This document shows positions 32,236 to 41,034 of a stretch of DNA of 64,000 nucleotides, in pieces. The DNA is from Acidimicrobiales bacterium (lineage in GTDB: Bacteria > Actinomycetota > Acidimicrobiia > Acidimicrobiales > AC-14). The stretch is taken from NCBI GenBank assembly GCA_025463925.1, contig JAODBK010000038.1, forward strand, positions 1-64,000, given 5' to 3'. The position numbers were made by a program, and so were the translations under genes. The notes under the pieces are model-generated. The model did not search any database. It was not told where the DNA came from and saw only the letters and a list, made by a program, of their open reading frames with translations. Numbering within the stretch: the first letter of the stretch is position 1; each line of letters opens with the position of its first letter.

Positions 32236-33201
32236 TCAGCCGGCGCGGAGGGCGGGCAGCAGTTCGGTTGCCGCCCAGCTGATGAACTGCTCTTGCGTCT
32301 CACCGCCGACTTGCACCAAGGCGATGTGGGTGAAGCCGGCCTTCTCGAACTCGCGTATGCCGGTGACGTGTCGTTGGACATCGGGCCCGCACGGCATCTG
32401 TCTCGACACGTCTTCCTCGCGCACGGTCTTGGACGCGGCGTCGAACGACGCCGGGACCGGAAGCTCCGCGTTGACTCGCCAGTTGCCCGTGAACCAGCGG
32501 AACTGATCCATGGCCCGCTTCAGCGCGATGTCGTGGTCGACGTCGTACGACAACGCGATCTGACCGATGCGCGGCTTCCCGCCACCGCCGGCGTCGTCGA
32601 ACATCTGCCCGAGCTCGGATCGGGGCTCGACGGCGATCATGACGTCGGCGTGCCGTCCCGCGAGGCGACAGCTTGCCGGCCCCGACACCGCGATGCCGAT
32701 CGGCGGAAGGGTGTCGGGCAGATCCCAGATCTTCGCCGCCTCGATGTCGAAATGCTTGCCGCGATAGGTCACGCTCCCGCCGCTCCACAAGGCTCGGATG
32801 ATCTCCACCGCCTCCTCGAGCATCTCGTGGCGCACGCCGGCGATCGGCCAATGCCCACCGACGATGTGCTCGTTCAGATTCTCGCCCGCGCCCAGTCCGA
32901 GGGTGAAACGACCGTCGGACAACAGCTGCATCGTCGCCGCCTTCTGCGCGACGACCGCCGGGTGATACCGGCGGATCGGACAGGTCACGTACGTCATCAA
33001 CGGAATGCGGTCGGTCGCCTGAGCGGCCGCGCCGAGCACGCTCCACGCGTACGGCGAGTGGCCTTGCGAATCGAGCCACGGGAAGTAGTGGTCGCTGATG
33101 ACCGCGAAGTCGAACCCGGCCTGCTCGGCGAGCGCGACATCGCGCACCAACTGCTTCGGGCCTGCCTGCTCGCACATCATCGTGTACCCGATCAGCGTCA
33201 T
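32236..33201 (-). CDS. F420-dependent LLM oxidoreductase
   Basis: A 321-residue luciferase-like TIM-barrel protein of the F420-dependent, glucose-6-phosphate-dehydrogenase-related type. Seen are EQAGFDFAVISDHYFPWLDSQG, MTYVTCPIRRYHPAVVAQKAAT, FTLGLGAGENLNEHIVG and VEIIRALWSGGSVTYRGKHF, all typical. The ATG at 33201 has an aggagg site and overlaps the upstream gene stop (ATGA), which fixes the start. It forms a two-gene unit with the beta-hydroxyacid dehydrogenase, which suggests both act on one oxidised substrate. The hydride acceptor is by family F420; none of its biosynthetic genes are in this window. Confidence 0.85.
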   Translation of the reverse strand: MTLIGYTMMCEQAGPKQLVRDVALAEQAGFDFAVISDHYFPWLDSQGHSPYAWSVLGAAAQATDRIPLMTYVTCPIRRYHPAVVAQKAATMQLLSDGRFTLGLGAGENLNEHIVGGHWPIAGVRHEMLEEAVEIIRALWSGGSVTYRGKHFDIEAAKIWDLPDTLPPIGIAVSGPASCRLAGRHADVMIAVEPRSELGQMFDDAGGGGKPRIGQIALSYDVDHDIALKRAMDQFRWFTGNWRVNAELPVPASFDAASKTVREEDVSRQMPCGPDVQRHVTGIREFEKAGFTHIALVQVGGETQEQFISWAATELLPALRAG

Positions 33202-34085
33202 GGTGTTCCTCCTTGCGCCTCGAGGGCGCGCGTCACGACGGTGAGGTCCTGGTCGCCGAGCCCCTGATCGACGACCCGTTGCCATTCCTCAGCGAGGCAG
33301 CCGAGCGCCGCGAAACGGTCGCCGTCCGCCGCCTCGAGCGCGAGGCGAACGTCCTTGAGCGCGAGCGACAACGCGAACTGGGCCGAGAAGTCGCCCTTCA
33401 GGATGCGTTGGAGCTTGGCTCCCTGCCAGGCGGACACGAGCGGGCCACCCCCCAGCGCGTCGACCACCGTCGCAGTGTCCAGGCCGAGCCGGCGAGCGAG
33501 GGCCACCGACGCGGCAACCGCCTCGGATGCGAACGCGAGCCACGTGTTGTTCACGATCTTGAGTCGGGTACCAGTCCCCACCGGTCCAACCCAGATCGTG
33601 CGCTGGCCGAGCGCGTCGAAGAGGGGCGTCACGAGCGGGCGGGCCTCGTCGGGCCCCGACGCGAAGATCGTCAACTGGCCGTGCTCCGCCGGGTCCTTGC
33701 TGCCTGACACCGGCGCGTCGAGGAGCGTGATGTCAGGCCGCTCCTTCTCCACGAGAGCCACCACGCGCTCGATCCCGCGCACGCCGATCGTGCTCATCTG
33801 CGCCCAGATCGCGCCCGGAGCCAGCGCCCCGAGCATGCCCTCGTCGCGCGCGATCGAAAGGACGGCATCGGTGTCCGTGACCATGGTGACGACGATCGCG
33901 GCTCGCTGCGCCGCGTCGGCGGCTGACTGGGCGACTTCCGCGCCGAGCTGGGCCAGGTCCCGGGTCGCCTCGGGCGTGCGGTTCCAGACGATCGTCGGGA
34001 TGCCGGCGCGCAATGCGCTGGCCGCCATTCCGTGGCCCATCGCTCCGATGCCCATCACCGCCACCGGGCCCTGGGGTCGTGCCAT
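33198..34085 (-). CDS. NAD(P)-dependent beta-hydroxyacid dehydrogenase (3-HIBADH family)
   Basis: A 295-residue dehydrogenase. The Rossmann motif VAVMGIGAMGHGMA is at the start; the substrate motif LLDAPVSGSKDPAEHGQL and the catalytic-lysine helix GTRLKIVNNTWLAFASEA are present. Family reactions include oxidation of 3-hydroxyisobutyrate or reduction of glyoxylate/succinic semialdehyde; the exact one cannot be told. The ATG at 34085 follows aaggag. Its stop overlaps the LLM start by 4 nt, indicating coupling. It diverges in function but not direction from the ECF sigma gene 56 bp upstream. Confidence 0.87.
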   Translation of the reverse strand: MARPQGPVAVMGIGAMGHGMAASALRAGIPTIVWNRTPEATRDLAQLGAEVAQSAADAAQRAAIVVTMVTDTDAVLSIARDEGMLGALAPGAIWAQMSTIGVRGIERVVALVEKERPDITLLDAPVSGSKDPAEHGQLTIFASGPDEARPLVTPLFDALGQRTIWVGPVGTGTRLKIVNNTWLAFASEAVAASVALARRLGLDTATVVDALGGGPLVSAWQGAKLQRILKGDFSAQFALSLALKDVRLALEAADGDRFAALGCLAEEWQRVVDQGLGDQDLTVVTRALEAQGGTP

Positions 34086-34141
34086 TGGTCTCCTTCCTCC
34101 GCAGTCGCCGCCGATGCCGAAGCCATACCCGAATGTGTTGG

Positions 34142-35305
34142 TCACAGCTCGGCGAGTCGCCGCTCGAACAAGCGCCGCTCGGCGTCGTCGTGGACGAGCG
34201 CCAGCGCGCGGCGGTACGCGTCGCGAGCTTCTTCGGTGCGACCGAGGCGGTGCAGCAGCTCGCCCCGCGTCGTGTGCAGGTAGCGGTAGTCCTCGATGGC
34301 GAGCTGGTCGACGATGCGCAGGCCGGCCTCGGCACCGTCGGCTTCCGCGACCGCGACGGCACGGTTCAGCTCGACGACCGGCGAGTCGGTGAGGCGGGCC
34401 AGCTCGCCGTAGAGCGCGGCGATCTGCCGCGAGTCGCGGGGCTCGTCGGCGTGCAGGGACGCGATGGCCGCTTGCACGACGTAGGCCCCGCGCCCGCCCA
34501 AGGCGAGCGCCCGTTCGAGCATCGCCCGGCCGCGAGCGATCTGCTCGGTGTCCCAGAGCGAGCGATCCTGGTCGGCGAGCAACACCAGCTCGCCGTCCCG
34601 GAGGCGCGCCGCGCGCCGGGAGTCGTGCACCAGCATCATCGCCAGCAGCCCGTGCGCCTCGGGCTGGTCGGGCATCAACGTGACGAGCGCGTGCCCAAGC
34701 CACAACGCCTCCGCGGCCAGATCACCGCGGCCGTGATAGCCCTCGTTGAAGATGAGGTAGACGACGGCCAGGACCGCGTCGAGCCGATCGGGCAAGAGGT
34801 GGGCGGGCGGCACTCGGAACGGGATGCCGGCGGCCTTGATCTTGCGCTTGGCCCGGACGAGCCGCTGCGCCATCGTCGCCTCGGGTACGAGGAAGGCGCG
34901 GGCGATCTCGTCGGTGGTGAGGCCGCCGAGGGTTCGCAAGGTGAGGGCGACCTGCGCCTCGATGGCGAGCGCCGGATGGCAACAGGTGAAGACGAGCTCG
35001 AGCCGCTCGTCCGGAAACGTCGTCGGGTTCATCGTGCCCTCCGCGGCCTGCACCTGGGCCATCGCCGTCTTTGCGACACGCGTCTGATCCCGCCGAGCGC
35101 GGTCGATCGCGCGATTGCGGGCCGTCGTGATGAGCCAGGCGCGCGGGTTGGCCGGGTACCCGTCGCGCGGCCATCGTTCGGCGGCGATGGCGAACGCTTC
35201 CTGAGCGGCTTCCTCGGCGAGGTCGAAGTCGCCGAGGAAGCCGATCAGCGCGGCCAGCACGCGCCCCCACTCGTCGCGGAAGGTCTGCTCGAGCGTTGCT
35301 ACCAC
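34142..35305 (-). CDS. ECF42-type sigma factor with C-terminal TPR-like domain
   Basis: A 387-residue extracytoplasmic-function sigma factor. Sigma region 2 ([47 protein letters not shown]) is followed by region 4 ([38 protein letters not shown]) and a long helical C-terminus (residues about 190-387, [40 protein letters not shown]) as in group ECF42. The GTG at 35305 overlaps the stop of the YCII/DGPF gene, which fixes the start. Known for the group: there is no anti-sigma factor; the C-terminal domain itself controls activity, and the YCII partner is the usual target. No separate regulator is needed in the neighbourhood, in line with this. Confidence 0.9.
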   Translation of the reverse strand: MVATLEQTFRDEWGRVLAALIGFLGDFDLAEEAAQEAFAIAAERWPRDGYPANPRAWLITTARNRAIDRARRDQTRVAKTAMAQVQAAEGTMNPTTFPDERLELVFTCCHPALAIEAQVALTLRTLGGLTTDEIARAFLVPEATMAQRLVRAKRKIKAAGIPFRVPPAHLLPDRLDAVLAVVYLIFNEGYHGRGDLAAEALWLGHALVTLMPDQPEAHGLLAMMLVHDSRRAARLRDGELVLLADQDRSLWDTEQIARGRAMLERALALGGRGAYVVQAAIASLHADEPRDSRQIAALYGELARLTDSPVVELNRAVAVAEADGAEAGLRIVDQLAIEDYRYLHTTRGELLHRLGRTEEARDAYRRALALVHDDAERRLFERRLAEL

Positions 35306-35658
35306 TCCATGATCGGCCGCACTTCGATCGCGCCGCCGAGGCGGGCTGCCGGGATGCCGGCGGCGAGCTCGATCGCGGCGTCGAGGTCGTCGGCCTCGTA
35401 GACCAGATAACCGTTGAGCGCTTCCTTGGTGTCGACGAACGGGCCGTCGGTCGTGATCGTCTTGCCGCCCTCCACTCGCACCGTGGTCGCGGTCTCGGGC
35501 GGCTGCAGGCCGTGGCCCGGCGTGACGCCCGGCGTCTCGTTGATCGCCTGGTACGCGGCGTACACCGCCTGCTGTTCGTCCGGCGAGAGCGTGGCCCACG
35601 CCTCGGGGTCGAGCGGTGTGGGTGTGGTGCCCTGATGGATCATCAGCATGTACTTCAT
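35299..35658 (-). CDS. YCII/DGPF-domain protein (ECF42 partner)
   Basis: A 119-residue YCII-like protein: [10 protein letters not shown] at the start, then [40 protein letters not shown], which contains the name-giving D-G-P-F, and EVRPIMEW at the end. The family is small, dimeric and of unknown activity, but is strictly linked to ECF42 sigma factors. A gaggaagcg site precedes the ATG. The next gene overlaps it by 7 nt, forming a two-gene operon. The 135 bp upstream should hold the ECF promoter; no certain motif was identified. Confidence 0.9.
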   Translation of the reverse strand: MKYMLMIHQGTTPTPLDPEAWATLSPDEQQAVYAAYQAINETPGVTPGHGLQPPETATTVRVEGGKTITTDGPFVDTKEALNGYLVYEADDLDAAIELAAGIPAARLGGAIEVRPIMEW

Positions 35659-35793
35659 CGCTTCCTCCTCTTGGGTGGTCGCCCATGAGACGAACGGGAA
35701 GCTCGCGAATCGACAGCCTGGAGCGACAACGACGCCGCCACCCTAAGACGTCGAGCGTGCTCGAAGGCCGAGGTCGGTGGCGCGGATCGATGG

Positions 35794-36339
35794 TCAGACG
35801 TCGCGACCGGTGAACGCGACCAGCCGAACGAGCGCGGACGCACCGGCCGGAGCCTCGACGGGAGCGGCGAAGGTGTCACCGTCGCGCATGCCATCCGAGA
35901 TCGCCTGACGGGTGAAGGCGTCGACTTCGGCCACGACTCCGGCGGGCGGCTCGTACGACTGGCCGGTGGCGGTGGCGATGTCCCAGCCGTGCACGAGGCC
36001 GTCCATGGCGACGAAGCGGGCGAAGCTCTCGCCGGGGACGTCGCCGAACGGCGCCGCGATGGTCCGGTCGAGGGCGCCCGGCGACCGCACCGCCGCCCGG
36101 AGCTCGGCCATGGCGGCCGGGAACGCGGCGACGGGGTCGGTTGCCGCGCCGGCCGGTGCCGGCGACTCGCCCCGGAAGGCGGCGGCGAACATCGTCGCTC
36201 CGCCGATCATGTGCTCGAGGACGTTGCGGACCGTGAAGTTGGCGCACGGCGTGGGTGCGTCGAGCTGCGCGTCGTCGAGCGGCGCGACCAGCTCGTTCAG
36301 CAGCGGCAGGATCTCGTCGAGTTGGTTGCGGGGGTCCAT
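35794..36339 (-). CDS. DinB-like TIGR03086 metal-binding protein
   Basis: A 181-residue four-helix DinB/maleylpyruvate-isomerase-like protein. [19 protein letters not shown] and [19 protein letters not shown] carry the conserved His residues of the metal site, and the end [20 protein letters not shown] matches the family. The ATG at 36339 has a cgaggag site 7 nt upstream and starts with the usual MDPRN. The frame stays open upstream to 36462 or 36480 (MAKHGTEPTWDEVSRLIQHG...), so an N-terminally extended form is possible. The role is unknown; related enzymes use mycothiol as cofactor. Confidence 0.8.
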   Translation of the reverse strand: MDPRNQLDEILPLLNELVAPLDDAQLDAPTPCANFTVRNVLEHMIGGATMFAAAFRGESPAPAGAATDPVAAFPAAMAELRAAVRSPGALDRTIAAPFGDVPGESFARFVAMDGLVHGWDIATATGQSYEPPAGVVAEVDAFTRQAISDGMRDGDTFAAPVEAPAGASALVRLVAFTGRDV

Positions 36340-36639
36340 CAAGGCTCCTCGGGTCGGTGATGCGAGTCGGTGCGATGCCAGTTCGGCGGCTTCTCGGTCT
36401 CGGCCGTGCTGGATGAGCCGGCTGACCTCATCCCACGTCGGCTCGGTGCCGTGCTTCGCCATGTCGTGATCTTCAGCCATGGGACGGCCGATCGCATCGG
36501 TCGCGTGCACCAAACCGGCGCGACGGGGGATGGGGCGTTTGACCCACGCGCTCGCGACGCGGTTGGTGCGACCGCCCGATGCCGCCGACCCGGCCGTTCC
36601 GGGACGATGGCCGCGGACCGTCAATCGAAAGGATCACCA
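36340..36639. other. 300-bp divergent intergenic region
   Basis: This region between the DinB-like gene (minus) and the cupin gene (plus) contains in-frame coding-like sequence upstream of the DinB start (to 36480, WDEVSRLIQHGRDREAAELA). That could be a N-terminal extension or a fused remnant. The rest has no recognised gene, and no operator was seen. Confidence 0.4.
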
Positions 36640-37011
36640 ATGCGCTCACCCCTCGGCGACATGCCCATCGAGATGCAGGTCGACGGCATCGAGACCCGGG
36701 CCTCGGAGTGTGACGGCGTGCTGGCGCGCCACATCCGGCTGCCGGCCGGCGTCGACTTCACGCCGCTGTTCAAGGGGCTGCCCGACGATCTCTGCCAATG
36801 CCCGCACTGGGGCTACGTGGTGGCCGGCTCGATCCGGTTGCGCTACGCCGACGGCACCGAGGAGCTGAACTCGGCCGGTGACGTCTACTACTGGCCGGGC
36901 GGTCACACCGGTTGGACCGATGACGGCGTGACATTCCTGGAGTTCAGCCCGACCGCGGAAATCCAGCCGGTGCTCGAGCACCTCGCGGGCCAGATGGCGT
37001 CGGGCGGGTGA
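36640..37011 (+). CDS. small cupin-domain protein
   Basis: A 123-residue single cupin. DFTPLFKGLPDDLCQCPHWGYVVAGSIRLRYADG is the first cupin half (the His in CPHWGYVVAG fits the first metal motif), and SAGDVYYWPGGHTGW the second (H in PGGHTGW). A gaaagga site precedes the ATG at 36640. The final segment EFSPTAEIQPVLEHLAGQM is helical. It may bind a small ligand or metal. The LuxR regulator begins 26 bp further on the same strand; co-transcription is likely. Confidence 0.72.
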   Translation: MRSPLGDMPIEMQVDGIETRASECDGVLARHIRLPAGVDFTPLFKGLPDDLCQCPHWGYVVAGSIRLRYADGTEELNSAGDVYYWPGGHTGWTDDGVTFLEFSPTAEIQPVLEHLAGQMASGG

Positions 37012-37036
37012 GCGAAGCCCGCTGATCGGTGCGAAC

Positions 37037-38680
37037 GTGTCCGACGTGGATCAGTGGGTCGAGGCGCGAGCGGCGCGAGCGCGGCAGGACTGGCGGGCGT
37101 GCTTCGACGCGGTCGTGGACACCCCTGCGCCGAGCGCCGATCCCGCGGTCGAGGCCGAACGACTGGAGCTGCTCGCCGACGCCGCGTGGTGGCTGGGCCG
37201 GCTCGACGACTGCGTCGACGCGCGCGAGCGGGCCTACCTCCTCTACGACGAACTGCGCGACGACCGGCGCGCTGGACAGTGCGCGGTGTGGCTGTACGAG
37301 CATCACTGCTTCCGCGCCAACCCGTCGATCGCCGGCGGCTGGCTGCGCCGGGCCCGGCGGGCGCTCGCCGGCGACGAGGACTGCGCCGAGTTCGGCGCGC
37401 TCTTGTTGCGCGAGGCCGAGGTGGCGCACGGCAACGGCGACTTGAGCATCGCGGCTGATCTGGCCGAGGAGGGCGCGGCACTGGGCCGCCGCCTGCGGAG
37501 CGCGGACCTCGAAGCCGAGGCGCTCCAGACGCTCGGTCGGGTGCGGATCGACCAGTGCCGGCCCGCCGACGGACTGGCGCTGCTCGACGAGGCGATGCTG
37601 TTCGTCCTCGACGGTCGCCTCTCGCCCTACTCGACCGGCAAGGTGTACTGCAGCCTCATCAGCGCGTGTGAGCAGGTGAGCGACCACCGCCGCGCTGCCG
37701 AGTGGACGGCCGCGACCGCTCGGTGGGCCGAACGCCACCCGTTCGCCGTCTTCCCCGGCCTGTGCCGCGTCCATCACGCCACCGCACTGCAGTGGCGCGG
37801 GCGCTGGGCCGAAGCCGAAGTGGAGGCGACTCGCGCGTGCGAGGAGCTGTCCGGCATCAACCTCCCGAACGCGGCCGCGGCATGGGCCGAGATCGGTGAC
37901 ATCCGGCGGCGCATGGGCGACCTCGACGCAGCCGCGGCCGCGTTCGTCAAGGCCGACCGGCTCTGCGCGCAGCCCAGGGCTGGTCTCGCGCTGCTCCGCC
38001 TCGCGCAGGGGAGCGTCGACGTCGCCACCTCGATCATCAACGACACGCTCGAAGGCGCCGGTTGGAACCGGCTCGCCCGCGCCAAGGTGCTGCCGGCGCG
38101 CGCCCAGATCGCCATCGCCGCCGGGGCCCTCGACGCCGCGTCCGCCGCGGTCGACGAGCTCGAGACGATCGCCGGCGACTTCGCCAGCGACGGCTTGCAG
38201 GCCGCGGCCACCTCGGCGCGGGGTCGGCTGCAGCTCGCGCAAGGTGATCCCGCGGCGTGCGCAACGCTCCGCAACGCTGTCACCCGCTGGACGGACCTCG
38301 GCGTCCCCTACGAGATCGCGACCGCGCGCACACTGCTCGGGCAGGCGTGCCGTCTCGATGGCGACGCCGCCGGCGCGGCCGCCGCCTTCGAAGCGGCGCG
38401 CCAGCTCTTCGACAGCCTCGGCGTGCGCCTCGACGCTCGGGATTCGCAGCCGGTCGCCGGGCCGCCGGCGCTCCCCGCCGGGCTCACCGCACGCGAGGCG
38501 GAGGTGCTCCGGCTGGTCGCCGCCGGGCGCACCAACAAGGAGGTGGCGATCGTGCTCTTCCTCAGCGACAAGACGATCGCCCGGCACCTGTCGAACATCT
38601 TCACCAAGGCCGGCGTCTCCACGAGAGCCGCGGCGACCGCCTTCGCCTTCGAGCACGACATGATCCCCCGCCGGCCCTGA
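37037..38680 (+). CDS. LuxR family regulator with TPR-like sensor part
   Basis: A 547-residue transcription factor. The first about 460 residues are TPR-like helical repeats (ADPAVEAERLELLADAAWWLGRLDDCVDARERAY; ALLDEAML; AGAAAAFEAARQLFDSLG). The C-terminal helix-turn-helix (about 483-543: LTAREAEVLRLVAAGRTNKEVAIVLFLSDKTIARHLSNI) is a classical GerE/LuxR domain. No P-loop is visible, so it is not a MalT-type ATPase; it looks like the short class that retains only the TPR and DNA-binding parts. The GTG at 37037 was chosen. Target genes are unknown; the upstream cupin gene is the nearest candidate. Confidence 0.8.
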   Translation: MSDVDQWVEARAARARQDWRACFDAVVDTPAPSADPAVEAERLELLADAAWWLGRLDDCVDARERAYLLYDELRDDRRAGQCAVWLYEHHCFRANPSIAGGWLRRARRALAGDEDCAEFGALLLREAEVAHGNGDLSIAADLAEEGAALGRRLRSADLEAEALQTLGRVRIDQCRPADGLALLDEAMLFVLDGRLSPYSTGKVYCSLISACEQVSDHRRAAEWTAATARWAERHPFAVFPGLCRVHHATALQWRGRWAEAEVEATRACEELSGINLPNAAAAWAEIGDIRRRMGDLDAAAAAFVKADRLCAQPRAGLALLRLAQGSVDVATSIINDTLEGAGWNRLARAKVLPARAQIAIAAGALDAASAAVDELETIAGDFASDGLQAAATSARGRLQLAQGDPAACATLRNAVTRWTDLGVPYEIATARTLLGQACRLDGDAAGAAAAFEAARQLFDSLGVRLDARDSQPVAGPPALPAGLTAREAEVLRLVAAGRTNKEVAIVLFLSDKTIARHLSNIFTKAGVSTRAAATAFAFEHDMIPRRP

Positions 38681-38713
38681 CGGGCCGGGGTCGGCACCCG
38701 CGCCGAGCGGGGG

Positions 38714-39148
38714 TCAGGAGCAGCCGGGGCAGACCCCGATCAGGTCGAGTTGGTGGGACGCGACCTGGAAGTCGGACTTGGTGGCGACGCGGCGCAGCGC
38801 CTTCTCCAAGCTGTCCTCGAGGGCGGCCGGGAGGGTGAAGTCCTCGACGCTCCCGCAGGTCGAGCAGATGCGGTGATGGTGATGGTGCTCGGTCAGGGCC
38901 TGCGCCAGCTCGAAGCGGGCGAAGCCGTCGTTGGTGACGATGCGGTGCACGACCCCGGCGGCTTCCAGGATGGCGAGGTTGCGGTAGGCGGAGCTCTGCG
39001 CGAGCTGGCGGTGCCGGTGGAGGAGTTGCGGAAGGCTCAGTGGCCCGCCGGCGCGGTCGAGCGCCTCGACGATCGTTCGCCGGTTGCGGGTGTATCGCTG
39101 GCCGTCGGCCCGGAGGCGGGTCTCGGCGAGTGCGTGAATGTCGACCAC
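38714..39148 (-). CDS. zur: Fur family metal regulator, probably Zur
   Basis: A 144-residue Fur-type repressor. The winged helix occupies residues 1-80 (RYTRNRRTIVEALDRAGGPLSLPQLLHR, SSAYRNLAILEAAGVVHRI). A His-rich hinge EHHHHHRICSTCG follows, and two CxxC pairs (C95/C98 and C140/C143) would hold the structural zinc. It diverges from a znuA-znuC-znuB importer, so zinc sensing (Zur) is more likely than iron; a manganese or other role cannot be excluded. The start is GTG at 39148. The DNA between it and znuA has a perfect 9-bp inverted repeat likely to be its operator. Confidence 0.82.
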   Translation of the reverse strand: MVDIHALAETRLRADGQRYTRNRRTIVEALDRAGGPLSLPQLLHRHRQLAQSSAYRNLAILEAAGVVHRIVTNDGFARFELAQALTEHHHHHRICSTCGSVEDFTLPAALEDSLEKALRRVATKSDFQVASHQLDLIGVCPGCS

Positions 39149-39183
39149 CGCTTCAGACTACCGACCCGGCAGGTCTGGCTCCC

Positions 39184-39213
39184 GTTCTCATTTCCTAGAC
39201 TTGTAATGAGAAC
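39184..39213. promoter_or_regulatory. Zur-type operator between zur and znuA
   Basis: The arms gttctcatt (39184-39192) and aatgagaac (39205-39213) are perfect reverse complements, 12 bp apart. The right arm also starts a second imperfect palindrome, aatgaga...tctcgtt (39205-39223). The AT-rich context and location, 31 bp before znuA and 36 bp before zur, fit autoregulation and zinc repression. The consensus of this organism's Zur is not known. Confidence 0.7.
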
Positions 39214-39244
39214 TACTCTCGTTTAGGTTGCGAGGGTGTCCCGA

Positions 39245-40162
39245 ATGCGAATCCGCAGCCGTCTGCTCTGCGGCGCCCTGGTCCTGGTTGCGGCCGTGCT
39301 GCCGGCGTGCGGCACCGGCTCGTCCTCGACCAGCTCGCCGAGCGGCAAGCTCGCGGTGGTCGCGGCCGAGGACTTCTGGGGCAGCATCGCCCGCCAGCTC
39401 GGAGGGGATCGGGTGACGGTGACCAGTCTCGTCGCCAACCCCGACACCGATCCGCACGACTACGAGCCGACCCCCGGCGACGGGCGCGCCCTCGCGGCGG
39501 CGCGGTACGTCATCACCAACGGCATCGGCTACGACCCGTGGACCGACAAGGCGCTGAACGCCAACCCGGTCGCGGGGCGCACGGTGTTGAAGGTCGGCGA
39601 CCTCGTCGGGCTGAAGGCCGGCGACAATCCGCACCGCTGGTATTCGCCGGGCGACGTCGAGCACGTCATCACGCGGATCACCGCCGACTACCAGAAGCTG
39701 AAGCCGGCCGACGCGGCCTACTTCACCCAGCAGCACGACGCCTTCGAGACCATTGCTCTGGCGCAGTACAAGGCGACCATTGCCGACATCAAGGCGAAGT
39801 ACGCCGGCGTCCCCGTCGGGGCATCGGAGAGCATCTTCGCGCCCATGGCCGACGCGTTGGGCCTGCGGCTCGTGACACCGGCGTCGTTCCTGACCGCGAT
39901 CAGCGAAGGGACGGACCCCACCGCCGCCGACAAGTCGATCGTCGACCGGCAGGTCGCGTCCAAGACCATCAAGGTGTTCGTGTTCAACAGCCAGAACTCG
40001 ACGCCCGACGTCCAACGCCTGGTCGACGCCGCCAGGGCCAACGCAGTGCCGGTCTCCACCGTGACCGAGACGCTCTCGCCGGTGGGCGCCACGTTCCAGG
40101 CCTGGCAGACCAGGCAGCTCGAGGCCCTCGAGGCCGCGCTGGCCGCGGCGCCCCGACCGTGA
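39245..40162 (+). CDS. znuA: metal ABC transporter substrate-binding lipoprotein (ZnuA-like)
   Basis: A 305-residue cluster A-I substrate-binding protein anchored by a lipobox (VLPACGTG, Cys after about 21 residues). Metal ligands DPHDYEPT (His) and DNPHRWYSPGD (His) are clear. At the third site the usual His is replaced: GASESIFAPMADALGLRLVTP, a form found in actinobacterial members where Glu/Ser take that place; the fourth ligand lies near NSQNSTPD. Zinc is inferred from the Zur context; manganese is possible. There is no His-rich loop. The ATG at 39245 with gaggg upstream was preferred over the GTG at 39236. The stop overlaps znuC (GTGA). Confidence 0.85.
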   Translation: MRIRSRLLCGALVLVAAVLPACGTGSSSTSSPSGKLAVVAAEDFWGSIARQLGGDRVTVTSLVANPDTDPHDYEPTPGDGRALAAARYVITNGIGYDPWTDKALNANPVAGRTVLKVGDLVGLKAGDNPHRWYSPGDVEHVITRITADYQKLKPADAAYFTQQHDAFETIALAQYKATIADIKAKYAGVPVGASESIFAPMADALGLRLVTPASFLTAISEGTDPTAADKSIVDRQVASKTIKVFVFNSQNSTPDVQRLVDAARANAVPVSTVTETLSPVGATFQAWQTRQLEALEAALAAAPRP

Positions 40163-41034
40163 GCGCCACCGTGACCGACTCCACCGACATCGGGCACGAG
40201 GTCGTCGACCCCGACCGCGTTGCGATCCGGCTGACCGGCGCGTCGGTGAGCCTCGGCGGGCGCACGATCTGGAGCGCGGTCGACGTCGCCGTCGACCACG
40301 GGGAGTTCGTCGCCGTCCTCGGTCCGAACGGGGTCGGCAAGTCGACGTTGATCAAGGTGCTCTTGGGCTTGCTGCCGCTCGCCGCCGGCACCGCCGAGGT
40401 CCTCGGGGACTCACCCGGCGGCGCCCGTCGCCAGATCGGGTACCTCCCGCAACGCCGGAGCTTCGACCGGTCGCTGCGCGTGCGGGGAATCGACGTGGTC
40501 CGCCTCGGCCTCGACGGCGACCGCTGGGGCATCCCCTTGCCGGGGCGCAGGAGCGGGCGCGGTCGGGCCGCGACCGCGCGGGTCGACGAGGTCATCGATC
40601 TCGTCGAGGCGACCGGCTACGCCGGCCGGCCCATCGGACAGCTGTCCGGCGGCGAGCAGCAACGCCTGCTGATCGCCCAGGCGCTGGCCCGACGCCCGCG
40701 GATGCTGCTGCTCGACGAGCCGCTCGACAGCCTGGATCTGCCCAACCAGGCGGCGGTCGCGGCCCTGATCGCCCGCATCTGCCGTGACGAGGGCGTGACG
40801 GTGCTGCTCGTCGCCCACGACGTCAACCCCATTCTCGGGTACCTCGACCGGGTCATCTATCTCGGCCGGGGCGGCGCTGCGATCGGCACGCCGGGCGACG
40901 TCATCACGAGCGAGACGCTCAGCCGCTTGTACGACACGCCGATCGAAGTCCTGGCCACGTCCGACGGGCGCTTGGTCGTGGTGGGGCAGCCGGAGGCGCC
41001 GGCCCACCACACCGACCGGCACGCGCATTCGTGA
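40159..41034 (+). CDS. znuC: metal ABC transporter ATP-binding protein (ZnuC-like)
   Basis: A 291-residue ABC ATPase. Walker A GPNGVGKST, Q-loop region IGYLPQRRSF, signature QLSGGEQQRLLIAQAL, Walker B RMLLLDEPLDSLD and the switch His in LLVAHDVNP are all intact. The N-terminus has about 20 extra residues before the ABC fold (TDSTDIGHEVVDPD). The GTG at 40159 overlaps the znuA stop, and the end overlaps the first permease (4 nt). A His-rich tail (PAHHTDRHAHS) may bind metal. It energises uptake together with ZnuA and the two permeases. Confidence 0.92.
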   Translation: MSATVTDSTDIGHEVVDPDRVAIRLTGASVSLGGRTIWSAVDVAVDHGEFVAVLGPNGVGKSTLIKVLLGLLPLAAGTAEVLGDSPGGARRQIGYLPQRRSFDRSLRVRGIDVVRLGLDGDRWGIPLPGRRSGRGRAATARVDEVIDLVEATGYAGRPIGQLSGGEQQRLLIAQALARRPRMLLLDEPLDSLDLPNQAAVAALIARICRDEGVTVLLVAHDVNPILGYLDRVIYLGRGGAAIGTPGDVITSETLSRLYDTPIEVLATSDGRLVVVGQPEAPAHHTDRHAHS

